64,000 nucleotides of DNA from Prosthecobacter sp. (lineage in GTDB: Bacteria; Verrucomicrobiota; Verrucomicrobiia; Verrucomicrobiales; Verrucomicrobiaceae): assembly GCA_017853885.1 (NCBI GenBank), contig JAFMIR010000017.1, positions 1 to 64,000 of the forward strand, read 5' to 3'. Made by a program: the position numbers and the translations under genes. Below the pieces are notes generated by a model that saw only the letters and a program-made list of their open reading frames with translations, did not search any database and was not told the DNA's origin. This document shows, piece after piece, positions 17,886 through 26,794 of the stretch. Positions within the stretch are counted from its first letter, which is position 1. Every line of letters starts with the position of its first letter.

Positions 17886-19577
17886 TTACTTGGCCGAATA
17901 GCCTTTCCACAGCCACTCAAGCGCATGCGGGAGAATCTGCGACCGTGCGGGACCGAGGCCGTGACCGGCATTCAGGCAGTAGACATATTGATACGGATAG
18001 CCTTTGGCCTTCAGCACCTTCGCCATGCGATGATTGGCCTCCACCCAGTCGTGCATACCATCGCGCATGACGTTGGGATTGAGTAGATCGCGATCTCCCA
18101 CGGCCAAATAAATGCGCAGGGGCTTCTTGGGGCTCTCCGGGATGAGTTTGTTATGAAAACCCCACGCTCCATCCGGTGTCTCGGGATTAAAAGGCCACTG
18201 CTGGTTCACAAAGGTGCCCGAGGTGGTGAGGACGCGATGATACAAATCGGTCCGATACCACGCCATCGCCAGCGCGCACGATCCACCGGAACTGCTGCCC
18301 ATCGTGGCACGGCCTTCAGGATCCTTGGTGAGTTTGACCCCCGCTTTCTTTTCCACCAGCGGCAACACCTCGTTCTCGATGAACTCCGCATACAGGCCAG
18401 ACATCGTGTCATACTCACGACCTCGCTCATGCCCTTGGGCATCACCGCCGCCACTGGAGATCTGGATCAGGATCTGTGCCGGGACGCGTTTCTGCGCGAT
18501 AAGGTTGTTCAGGATGTTCGGCATCATCATGTCCGGTTTCCCGCGCGGGCCGTCATGTCCCACGAGGAACGGAGCCTCCGAACCTGCGACGTATTGTGCC
18601 GGCACATAGACCGTCACGAAGCGCTGGTAGTCGATAGGGTGTGTCTCTACAATAAGTGTCTTCGGGTTATTCGGGTCCACAGTGCCGAAAACATCCCGCG
18701 CGATACCAGGGTTGAAGAGCTTGCAGTCCTTCGACTCCATCACGAACTGCATCACCTTGCCCTGCGGCACGCCTTCCACCACCTTCGTCTCCGGCGCGGC
18801 GAAATAGTCCGGCCCGATGACGAAATCGCCATCCACATCCGCCGGAGCATTCGCACCCGGCTTGCCATCCAACCGGGTGAACTTTGGGGCCGTCGGCGCA
18901 TCAAAAGGACGCGTGGGCGGCTGCGGACGCTCCGGTTTCGTCTGCTTTGCTTTTTGGACCACATCGATGACATCGAGTTGGATGAACTGCCCGTTGAACG
19001 GCTGCGGCGCTGGAGCAATACCAGGCACGACGAGCTTTGCGAAGTTGGTGATCATGTGGCCGTTCTGACCATCGCCGTGAAGCGTGAGCGTGGCACCGCC
19101 GTCGATTTCGATACTCGTGGTGTAATCGATGATGAAGATGCGGTGGCCGACCTTATCATCGCGGTTGAAGAAGAAGTGCTGCGCGGGCGAAGAGACGCTG
19201 AGCTGGTAGATGTTGTAGGTCTTGTTGTTTGGCACACCCCCGATGTAGAAGCGCTCGCCGACCTGCTGCCCATCCTTGTACATCATCGGCTCCACCACGC
19301 CGCGCACACGAAGAGTCACTTGATAGCGCTTGCCCTTTTCGCCGCCGAAGGTTTTTACATCGGTAAACTGATCGTTCGTCTTCGGATCATCTGTCATGCG
19401 CGCGGAGATGCCATCCGCGCCGGGCTTGGGATTCTCCGGCATGGGATCGCGGCACGGAAACTCGAAACGATAACCATCCAAAGCGACACCCACTTTTTTC
19501 AAATCGTCCGCCGCATGAGCAAGGGACGTGAACAAAGAAAAGACAACAATGCCGGAGAGGAGATGCAGACGATTCAT
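17886..19577 (-). CDS. Secreted esterase-D/Fes-like alpha/beta hydrolase
   Basis: 563-residue exported protein with a signal peptide of about 22 residues (ending LAHAA). Residues 25-220 form a beta-rich N-terminal region. A Pro-rich linker near 230 leads to a C-terminal alpha/beta-hydrolase of the esterase D / ferric enterobactin esterase type. The nucleophile elbow is GSSSGG (Ser flanked by glycines), and the end carries NAGHG with the likely catalytic histidine. DRDLLNPN supplies a candidate acid residue. Possible substrates include feruloyl or acetyl esters or siderophore esters; none can be chosen. It is convergent with the propeller gene across 136 bp in which I see nothing else. Confidence 0.75.
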   Translation of the reverse strand: MNRLHLLSGIVVFSLFTSLAHAADDLKKVGVALDGYRFEFPCRDPMPENPKPGADGISARMTDDPKTNDQFTDVKTFGGEKGKRYQVTLRVRGVVEPMMYKDGQQVGERFYIGGVPNNKTYNIYQLSVSSPAQHFFFNRDDKVGHRIFIIDYTTSIEIDGGATLTLHGDGQNGHMITNFAKLVVPGIAPAPQPFNGQFIQLDVIDVVQKAKQTKPERPQPPTRPFDAPTAPKFTRLDGKPGANAPADVDGDFVIGPDYFAAPETKVVEGVPQGKVMQFVMESKDCKLFNPGIARDVFGTVDPNNPKTLIVETHPIDYQRFVTVYVPAQYVAGSEAPFLVGHDGPRGKPDMMMPNILNNLIAQKRVPAQILIQISSGGGDAQGHERGREYDTMSGLYAEFIENEVLPLVEKKAGVKLTKDPEGRATMGSSSGGSCALAMAWYRTDLYHRVLTTSGTFVNQQWPFNPETPDGAWGFHNKLIPESPKKPLRIYLAVGDRDLLNPNVMRDGMHDWVEANHRMAKVLKAKGYPYQYVYCLNAGHGLGPARSQILPHALEWLWKGYSAK

Positions 19578-19640
19578 GATAGAGGGCGGATGAAACGGCG
19601 GAAGTTCAACGTGCTTACCAGTTTTATGATCACTCGAGAA

Positions 19641-20285
19641 CTATGTCCGACGCGGCACTTCAGCGATTTGATCGTTGATGGTGACCCAAACCTGATCTTC
19701 GGGCTCGCGTTGGATCATCTTGAGGCCGGTGAAGTCGCCAAAGGCAGGTAAAACAAGTGCTCCGCGGCGCTGCCAAAAACATGGAAGCTTCACTTTGCGC
19801 TGTCGCGCGGGTCCAAGTGCGATGCCGGGATGCAGATGGCCGCACAACGTTGGCTCCACGAATTCTTCGGGTGGAAAATGCCGCACACACCACGGTCCGA
19901 CGAAATCGCCTTCATCGAGGATTTCGGCACCGGGCAGCCACTGGGACCATGGAACACGCTTGTCGTGATTCCCAGGCACAATGAGCCATTTCACGTCGCC
20001 ACGATGCTTCGCGAGCTTTTCGACAACTTGCTGTGTGCCAGGCGATTTCGCGTGAAACACATCGCCAAGGACCACGAGGCTTTTTGCGGCTGTTTGAAGC
20101 ATCAAATCGGTCAATCGAGTCAAAATGCGATCATCGGGTCCTTCCGGCAAGGCGAGGCCTGCATCGCGAAACACGGCCGTTTTGCCCAAATGCAGGTCGC
20201 TGACGAACAGCAGCCCACGTTGCGCATCGAAGGCCGCGCCTTCGGGAAGCAGTTGGAGGTCGTTGGAGTCGTAAGAGATCGTCAT
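19641..20285 (-). CDS. pdeM: Ligase-associated DNA damage response phosphoesterase PdeM
   Basis: Calcineurin-like metallophosphoesterase of 214 residues. Metal-binding motifs are all present in order: SDLHLGK near residue 29, LGDVFH, VPGNHDKR, and GHLHPG near 150. In bacteria this type is found with an Lhr-like helicase, an ATP-dependent ligase and an MBL-fold exonuclease in a DNA repair cluster. Here the start at 20285 overlaps the helicase stop by 4 nt (ATGA), so it is coupled to the helicase, but the ligase and exonuclease are not adjacent. A longer upstream frame exists but would lie inside the helicase gene. Confidence 0.88.
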   Translation of the reverse strand: MTISYDSNDLQLLPEGAAFDAQRGLLFVSDLHLGKTAVFRDAGLALPEGPDDRILTRLTDLMLQTAAKSLVVLGDVFHAKSPGTQQVVEKLAKHRGDVKWLIVPGNHDKRVPWSQWLPGAEILDEGDFVGPWCVRHFPPEEFVEPTLCGHLHPGIALGPARQRKVKLPCFWQRRGALVLPAFGDFTGLKMIQREPEDQVWVTINDQIAEVPRRT

Positions 20286-22726
20286 GGCTTCGCGGCGGCG
20301 GTTTCGAGTTCTTGCAGCATCCTCGCGAGGACATCCGCAGGATCCTCTTTGCCAACGGAGTGGGAGATGCGATCCGCCCACAGCGGAAACGCAAGCGGCG
20401 TGAGACGAGCGCACTCTCGAAGGACGAGCCGGCGGGATTGCAGAGCGTGCAGCGTCTCGGCGAGACGGGTAAAGTCCATCTGGCGCTCCAGCACCTCGCG
20501 CTGCGACTGGGCGAGCAGCAGGTTTGCAGGATCGTATTGCGCAAAAACATCCCACAGCAGGCCGCTGCTGGTTTGCAGGCTCTTCAGCGTTGGCGGCGAG
20601 CCGGGTGTGCCGCTGAGGATGAGCCCGGCGACTCGCGCAATCTCACGAAAGTGATGCCGACCCAGCTCAGCAGCATTCACGGAGGCGAGCACATCGGTGA
20701 GAAGATCGTGCGGTGAGAGTAATTCGCGCCAGCGGGCCTCATCGCACTCGAAGGGTGTGCTGCTGAAAAGCTCCACGCCGTAGTCATTCGGTGTCACTCG
20801 CAGCGTGAGCGGCTTTTCGCGACCGAGGCGATAGCCGATGAGCGTGCCGAGTGCGCCATTCACGAGACGACCGGCAAAGGGATACACATAAGCGTGATAG
20901 CCATCGCGAGTGCGCGTGGTCTCGATGAGCAGTTCGTCGGGATTCGGCACGAGCGACCATTTCGCCTGCGTGGCGAGGATGGGTGCCACTTTGCGCATCT
21001 CCGGCGTCGCATCACGCTCGCCAGCGCGGTAGCGACGCAGTTTTTCGCTTACAGCAGCACTGAGTTCGCTGGAGAGCGGGCTCTTACCACCCTGCCAACT
21101 CGGGATCTCGCCGCGCGCCTGTTTTTTCGTCGGCATTTGCACGGTCGCCACGAGCGCGTGCACGCGGACAAGCTCCCACACGCGTCCGCCGAAGATAAAA
21201 CACTTCCCAGGCCGGATGCCCGCAATGAACCACTCCTCCACGCTGCCGAGTCGTCGGCCATTTTTCAGTCGCAGCGACACCGCAGCGTCCGCAACGATAG
21301 TGCCGATGCTCATGCGGTGAATGCGCGCCATCTTGGTATCCGTGAGCCGGTAGAGGCCGTTTTCATCAAGTCGAAGTTTTTGATATTGCGGGTAGGCCTT
21401 CAACACGCCGCCGGTGGTCACAAAGGTGAGCGTCCACTGCCACTCCTTATCCGTGAGCTCAGCAAAGGCATGCGTGCAGCGCACCTCGGTGAACATTTCG
21501 TCTGCTTTGAAGCCGCCGCCGAGGCCGATGGTGATGAGATGCTGGGCAAGGAGATCAAGCGGCTTCAACACGGGCCGGCGCTGCTCGATGCGCCGCGACT
21601 CCATCGCCTCACGAGCGCCGGAGAACTCGATGATTTCAAGCGCATTCGTCGGCACGCCAAGAACGCGACTGGTCTCGCCAGGTCGATGGCCACTACGGCC
21701 GGCGCGTTGCAACAGGCGCGCGATGCCTTTCGGGCTGCCGACTTGAATCACCTGCTCCACCGGTGAGAAATCGACACCAAGATCGAGCGACGATGTACAG
21801 ACGACGCATTTCACCGTGCCAGCGCGCAAGCGCTGCTCCACCCTCTCGCGCTCCTCGCGGTCGATGCTGCTGTGATGCATCGCAAGATGCTCGCTCCACT
21901 CCGGCCGCGCCTCCAGCAGCTCTTGAAACCAAATCTCTGTCTGCGAACGCGTGTTGGTAAAGAGCAGTGTCGTCTGCGCGGCCTCGATGCGCTGCACGAC
22001 AGACTTCACGAGTTTCACGCCGAGGTGACCGCTCCATGGAAAGGTCTCCACATCCTCTGGCATCAGCGTCTCCACCTCGATGCGCTTGCGGTCCTTGCCA
22101 TGAATGAGCACGCCGTCGTTTGCAGCACTGCCGAGCAGCACACTCATCGCCTCGTCGAGGTTGCCAATCGTCGCCGAGAGGCCCCAAACGCGCAGTTGCG
22201 GATTCAGCGCACGCAGCCGTGCAAGGCAAAGCTCCGTCTGCACGCCGCGTTTTGAGCCCATGAGTTCATGCCACTCATCCACGATCACGGCGCGGAGGCC
22301 GCTGAAATTCGCTTTTTGCGCGTCATCGGTCAAAAGCAGCGAGAGGCTTTCCGGTGTCGTCACCAGCGCAAAGGGCGGCTTGGTCTTCTGCCTCGCCCGC
22401 ACGCTGCTCGACGTGTCACCCGTGCGTGCCTCAACCTTTTGCGACTCTTCGACCACTTCCTGCAGGCTGCGCACCGTGTCCGCCGCCAGCGCCCGCAGCG
22501 GCGTGATCCACAGCACCCTCAGCCCACTCTCCTCGCCGTGCATCATTACCGGTCCCAGCCACGCCGCGAGGGTTTTGCCCAAACCCGTGGGTGCATGAAT
22601 CAACCCGCTCTTGCCCGCCGCATAAGCCTCCCATGTCTCTTTTTGAAACGACATCGGCTTCCATCCACGCGCCTCAAACCATCGCCGAAGAGGTGGATTG
22701 AGGATCGGGAGAATACGGCCTGGCAT
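20282..22726 (-). CDS. Ligase-associated DEXH-box helicase (Lhr-type)
   Basis: Superfamily 2 helicase of 814 residues, the usual size for ligase-associated Lhr-like enzymes. Visible motifs: Walker A APTGLGKT (45-52), motif II DEWH, motif III SAT in WGLSATIGN, and motif VI QRAGRSGHRPG. A long C-terminal region follows with the winged-helix and beta-rich segments of Lhr-core proteins. It likely remodels DNA or RNA-DNA substrates in damage response. It is followed by pdeM with a 4-nt overlap. The start lies 157 bp beyond the end of an AraC-type regulator on the same strand, with a terminator-like hairpin between them. Confidence 0.9.
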   Translation of the reverse strand: MPGRILPILNPPLRRWFEARGWKPMSFQKETWEAYAAGKSGLIHAPTGLGKTLAAWLGPVMMHGEESGLRVLWITPLRALAADTVRSLQEVVEESQKVEARTGDTSSSVRARQKTKPPFALVTTPESLSLLLTDDAQKANFSGLRAVIVDEWHELMGSKRGVQTELCLARLRALNPQLRVWGLSATIGNLDEAMSVLLGSAANDGVLIHGKDRKRIEVETLMPEDVETFPWSGHLGVKLVKSVVQRIEAAQTTLLFTNTRSQTEIWFQELLEARPEWSEHLAMHHSSIDREERERVEQRLRAGTVKCVVCTSSLDLGVDFSPVEQVIQVGSPKGIARLLQRAGRSGHRPGETSRVLGVPTNALEIIEFSGAREAMESRRIEQRRPVLKPLDLLAQHLITIGLGGGFKADEMFTEVRCTHAFAELTDKEWQWTLTFVTTGGVLKAYPQYQKLRLDENGLYRLTDTKMARIHRMSIGTIVADAAVSLRLKNGRRLGSVEEWFIAGIRPGKCFIFGGRVWELVRVHALVATVQMPTKKQARGEIPSWQGGKSPLSSELSAAVSEKLRRYRAGERDATPEMRKVAPILATQAKWSLVPNPDELLIETTRTRDGYHAYVYPFAGRLVNGALGTLIGYRLGREKPLTLRVTPNDYGVELFSSTPFECDEARWRELLSPHDLLTDVLASVNAAELGRHHFREIARVAGLILSGTPGSPPTLKSLQTSSGLLWDVFAQYDPANLLLAQSQREVLERQMDFTRLAETLHALQSRRLVLRECARLTPLAFPLWADRISHSVGKEDPADVLARMLQELETAAAKP

Positions 22727-22804
22727 GCGCTCCCGTTTAAACGTGGCAGGAGTCTGCTCAAGAAATACATCCTGCGTTTATGCGAGGTTTTGCCAAGCGA
22801 GCAC

Positions 22805-22832
22805 AAAAAGCGTGCAGCGCTCAGAGCGCTGC
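22805..22832 (-). terminator. Intrinsic terminator after the AraC-type gene
   Basis: Perfect 8-bp arms GCAGCGCT and AGCGCTGC around a 3-nt loop (22814-22832). On the minus strand they are followed after a few bases by a run of five T (22805-22810). It lies about 50 bp past the AraC stop and would separate that gene from the helicase. Confidence 0.6.
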
Positions 22833-22883
22833 GATCCGACTTGGCCCGATGCGATGAGCCGTTGGCGGACATGGAAAGTTGGC

Positions 22884-23786
22884 TCACCTGGAGTGAGGGC
22901 GCTTCTTGTTCCGGTAGTCCGTGGGGCTGCATTTCAGTTCCCGGCGGAACAGGCGGTTGAAGAACGACAATTGAGTGAAGCCGCAGTTCAGGGCGATCTC
23001 AAGCACAGTGCGGTTGCCATGATGGAGCTCGTGGCAAGCGGCTTGGAGGCGTAAATGATTGAGGAAAGCGCTGAAACTGCGCCCAGAGTGCTGTTTGAAC
23101 TGCCGCGCAAAAGTCGGACGGCTCAAGCCAGTGATCCTCAACAAGTCCTCGAGGCAAACCTGCCCGCGGAAGTGGGCGATCAGATGACGCACCGCTTTCG
23201 AGATGGCCATCTGGTAGCGTGACTCAAGTGGGAGATTGAACGATCGCAAAGATAGCACGGTACAGTCTTGTGGCGGGGCAGAAGCAATGCAGGAAAGGAT
23301 ATTGAAGAATAGGGCGAGCTGTTGCGTTCCGAAGGCAACGGGCAGTTCACGCAGATATTGCGAGACTGACGACGCAGTCTGGCCGCTCAAACGTATACCA
23401 CGACCGGCACGCTTGAAGAGATCCAAAAGCGCAAGATTCTCGGGGAAGGCCCAGAACGGATGGCCCTCCGGAAAATGCCACTGCAGCGAAAGACCGGAGG
23501 AAAGCCCCGATGCATGCCAGTAATGCGGTAGTTTCGCACCCAGAAGCACCAAGTCTCCAGAGGTGAAGGTGCCAATATGATCGCCGACGAAGCGTGTGCC
23601 GGAACCATCGTGCCACAGGGTCAGCTCCATCTCGGTGTGAAAATGCCAGTGATCTCCTTCTCCCCTCATTTGGATGGCACGCCCCGGCCCCGTGATACAC
23701 TCTACAGCACGCACGCTGTTTTGCCATTTCAGCACCCGAAAGGAGTGTCCACTGGGAATCAGGATGGTTTCTCTGGCTACACGCAT
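22884..23786 (-). CDS. AraC-family transcriptional regulator
   Basis: 300-residue regulator with an N-terminal cupin-like sensor domain (about 1-150; FHTEMELTLWHDGSGTRFVGD is the ligand-barrel segment) and a C-terminal double helix-turn-helix. The first HTH contains LEDLLRITGLSRPTFARQF, and the second VLEIALNCGFTQLSFFNRLFRRE, followed by the usual SPTDYR end. It is transcribed away from the PSD1-DUF1501 pair, with starts about 100 bp apart, so it is the obvious candidate regulator of that pair. The inducer is unknown; sugar-type ligands are common for this domain arrangement. Confidence 0.9.
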   Translation of the reverse strand: MRVARETILIPSGHSFRVLKWQNSVRAVECITGPGRAIQMRGEGDHWHFHTEMELTLWHDGSGTRFVGDHIGTFTSGDLVLLGAKLPHYWHASGLSSGLSLQWHFPEGHPFWAFPENLALLDLFKRAGRGIRLSGQTASSVSQYLRELPVAFGTQQLALFFNILSCIASAPPQDCTVLSLRSFNLPLESRYQMAISKAVRHLIAHFRGQVCLEDLLRITGLSRPTFARQFKQHSGRSFSAFLNHLRLQAACHELHHGNRTVLEIALNCGFTQLSFFNRLFRRELKCSPTDYRNKKRPHSR

Positions 23787-23884
23787 AACAGCCTCTCATG
23801 TAGCAGAGGGCCGGCGGGCTGGCAAAACGACCGTGAGACAATAGTCCTAGCTCCTGAGACTGTGGGCGTAGAGCTTGCCGCAGG

Positions 23885-26794
23885 ATGACGTATTCCTCCA
23901 CCTCGGTTATGGCCTCTTTGTTTCGCGCTTCATCCTCCACCTCCGCCGCCGTGTTTCTCTCCCAGCTGCTTGCCTGTGGGGCGGAAGATGCGGTCGGTCT
24001 CGCTTTCTTTGAGCAAAAAGTGCGCCCGGTGCTGGTAGAGCACTGCTACGCCTGCCACAGCGCGGAGGCCAAGAAGCTCAAAGGCAATCTCTACCTCGAT
24101 TCGAAGGCGGGTTGGGAAAAAGGTGGAGACAGCGGTGCACCGGTGATTCTGCCCGGCAAGCCAGATGAGAGCCTTCTCATCCGCACCATCCAGCATCTGG
24201 AAGAAGACATGGAGATGCCGCCGAAGAAACCCAAGCTACCGGTGGCGGTCATCGACGATCTGGTAACTTGGGTGAAAATGGGCGCACCCGATCCACGTGA
24301 TGGCGCGAAGGTGGCGGCAAAGCGCGGCGACAAATCGTGGTGGTCACTTCAGCCGAACAAGACTGATCTCGCCACCGCGGGCAGCATCGACGATTTCATC
24401 GAAGCGAAGCTGAAGGAAAAAGGTCTCGGCTTCAATCCACCCGCCGACCCGCGAGCGCTCATCCGGCGCATGACCTATGACTTGCACGGCCTGCCTCCGA
24501 CTCCGGAGGAGGTGGAGGCGTTCGTGAAGGATTGTGAGACAAACACAAGGGCCAGCAAAGACCTGATCGACCGCCTGCTCGCCTCCCCACGCTACGGCGA
24601 GCAATGGGGTCGGCATTGGCTCGATGTGATCCGCTTTGGCGAGTCGAACGGCTTTGAGCGGAACTTTATCATCGACGACTTGCATCCCTTCCGCGACTAC
24701 GTCATCCGCAGCTTCAACGAGGACAAACCCTTCGATCAGTTCATGGTCGAGCACCTCGCGGGCGATGTGGTCGGCAAGGGTAAGCCTGATACTGAGGTGG
24801 GCAGCGCCTTCCTCGTGGCGGGGCCTTATGATGATGTGGGCAACCAGGATCCCGTCGCGCAAAAGAACATTCGCGCGGCCACCATCGACGACATGGTCAC
24901 CGCCACCGGCGGTGCGTTCCTCGGTCTCACGCTGAACTGCGCACGCTGCCACAATCACAAGTTCGACCCCATTCCCGCAGAGGACTACTACCGCGTGCGT
25001 GCCGCCTTCGAGGGTGTGACGCATGGCCGGCGCGTGGTGGCCACCGACGAGCAACGCAAGGCCCACGCGGACGCCATGAGGCCGCTGACCACAAAGCTCG
25101 CGGCTCTGAATGCCAAAAAGGAAGCGCTCGACAAGAAGATCGATACCCGCGCCAAAACGCAATTTGCGCAGATGAAGTTCACGCGACCACCAGTAGACCG
25201 TTTCGGCACAGACGAGAGCTTCACGGCCACCGAGGCCAAGATGCTGCGCTTCGTCATCAGCGGCTTCACCTCCGATGCAGACTCGAAAGCCAAGCCCGGC
25301 GGACTTGGTGGAAGGCTTACCGAGTTCCAAGTCTGGAGCAGTTCGGGAAAAAATATCGCGCTCGCCACTCAAGGCACTAAGGCGGAGGGCGCGAAGTCCG
25401 CCACGGCGGAGGACTTTCCTGAAGCCTACGGTCCGCAGTATTGCATCGACGGCCGGCTGGGCGAGGCATGGTTCATCGGCACACCGTCCGTGCTGACGCT
25501 CACCTTTGCCAGGCCGGAGAAGATCAACCGTATCACCTTCATCAACTCACGCGCTGGCAAAGAGGATGCCGAGGACGACAGCAAGGTGCGCGGTGCCACG
25601 CCCACCGAATATGAGGTGCAGGTCTCCATGGATGGCACGACGTGGCGAACCGTGGCGAGCAGCGAGGCCCGGCAACCCTACACGGAGGCGCTCGGCATCG
25701 TCATGGCACGCCGGACGGTCATCACCGCCGATGAAAAGGCCACGCTCGCCGGTTTGGAAAAACAAATCGCCGAAGTGAATGCCGCCATCGCCCGCGTGCC
25801 GAAACTGCCAGAGATCTGGGCGGGTAAGTTTGCCCAGCCGAAGGAGAAAACTTTCCTCTTCCGCGGTGGCGACCCGATGAAACCGGTCAACGAAGTCACC
25901 GCCGCCTCGCTGAACGTGTTGGACGGCGTGACCAAGCCCTACCAACTCTCCGCCGATGCCCCGGAAGGCGAACGCCGGCTCGCTCTCGCCAGATGGATCG
26001 TCAGCCAGGAAAATCCGCTCACGCCTCGAGTGCTCGCCAACCGCGTGTGGCACTACCATTTCGGCACCGGCATCGTCGATACACCGAGCGATTTCGGCTA
26101 TCTCGGCAGCAAGCCCACGCATCCCGAACTGCTCGACTATCTCGCTGCCAAACTTGTCGCGAATGGCTGGAAGCTGAAAGCGCTGCATCGTGAGATCTTA
26201 CTCTCACGGACCTATCAGCAAAGCTCATCAGCACTGTCGAATCCAGGCATGCAGGTGGACGGAGCGTCCCGTTTGCTCTGGCGCTTCCCACCGCGCCGCC
26301 TTGCTGCGGAGGAGGTGCGCGACACGATGCTGGCGGTCACCGCTTCCTTGCGGCTCGATCCGATGGGGGGCCCCGGTTTCCGGCTCTACAAATTCACGCA
26401 GAACAACGTCTCCACCTATTTCCCGCTAGAGAAGCACGGCCCTGAGACCTACCGCCGCGCCGTCTATCATCAGAACGCCCGTGCCAGTGTGGTCGATGTG
26501 CTGGGAGACTTCGATTTCCCTGACGTGGCTTTTGCCTCACCAAAGCGGGCAAGCACCACCACGCCGCTCCAGTCGCTCACGTTAATGAATCACCGCTTCA
26601 CACTCGACATGGCCGAAGCTCTCGCACGAAGAGCGGACGGGCCTGAGGCAGTCGTGACAGCCTACAGGATTCTGTTCCAACGGGAACCCAGCGAGACCGA
26701 GTCCGGCGCAGCCCACGCTTTGCTGGCCAAACACGGTCTCCGTGCACTCTGCCGCGCACTGCTGAACTCCAACGAACTCATCTACCTCGAATGA
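23885..26794 (+). CDS. PSD1 / planctomycete cytochrome C domain protein
   Basis: Large exported haem-binding protein of 969 residues. Order: signal peptide in the first 33 residues; PSCyt1 domain with haem motif CYACH (54-58); DUF1549-type domain with a second cysteine motif CARCH near residue 350; a discoidin-like (F5/8 type C) insert at about 440-600 containing YEVQVSMDGTTW; and a DUF1553 C-terminal domain with TPRVLANRVWHYHFG and TPLQSLTLMN. An alternative start is Met9 (23909). It overlaps the DUF1501 gene by 4 nt. Such pairs are hallmarks of Planctomycetes and Verrucomicrobia and are thought to act in polysaccharide or sulfate-ester utilisation, though the biochemistry is unproven. Confidence 0.9.
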   Translation: MTYSSTSVMASLFRASSSTSAAVFLSQLLACGAEDAVGLAFFEQKVRPVLVEHCYACHSAEAKKLKGNLYLDSKAGWEKGGDSGAPVILPGKPDESLLIRTIQHLEEDMEMPPKKPKLPVAVIDDLVTWVKMGAPDPRDGAKVAAKRGDKSWWSLQPNKTDLATAGSIDDFIEAKLKEKGLGFNPPADPRALIRRMTYDLHGLPPTPEEVEAFVKDCETNTRASKDLIDRLLASPRYGEQWGRHWLDVIRFGESNGFERNFIIDDLHPFRDYVIRSFNEDKPFDQFMVEHLAGDVVGKGKPDTEVGSAFLVAGPYDDVGNQDPVAQKNIRAATIDDMVTATGGAFLGLTLNCARCHNHKFDPIPAEDYYRVRAAFEGVTHGRRVVATDEQRKAHADAMRPLTTKLAALNAKKEALDKKIDTRAKTQFAQMKFTRPPVDRFGTDESFTATEAKMLRFVISGFTSDADSKAKPGGLGGRLTEFQVWSSSGKNIALATQGTKAEGAKSATAEDFPEAYGPQYCIDGRLGEAWFIGTPSVLTLTFARPEKINRITFINSRAGKEDAEDDSKVRGATPTEYEVQVSMDGTTWRTVASSEARQPYTEALGIVMARRTVITADEKATLAGLEKQIAEVNAAIARVPKLPEIWAGKFAQPKEKTFLFRGGDPMKPVNEVTAASLNVLDGVTKPYQLSADAPEGERRLALARWIVSQENPLTPRVLANRVWHYHFGTGIVDTPSDFGYLGSKPTHPELLDYLAAKLVANGWKLKALHREILLSRTYQQSSSALSNPGMQVDGASRLLWRFPPRRLAAEEVRDTMLAVTASLRLDPMGGPGFRLYKFTQNNVSTYFPLEKHGPETYRRAVYHQNARASVVDVLGDFDFPDVAFASPKRASTTTPLQSLTLMNHRFTLDMAEALARRADGPEAVVTAYRILFQREPSETESGAAHALLAKHGLRALCRALLNSNELIYLE

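Noticed and set aside
18153..19751. A 532-codon open frame antisense to the Fes-like esterase
   Set aside because: The product is rich in Arg, His and Ile with no domain; the minus-strand esterase has signal peptide and active-site motifs.
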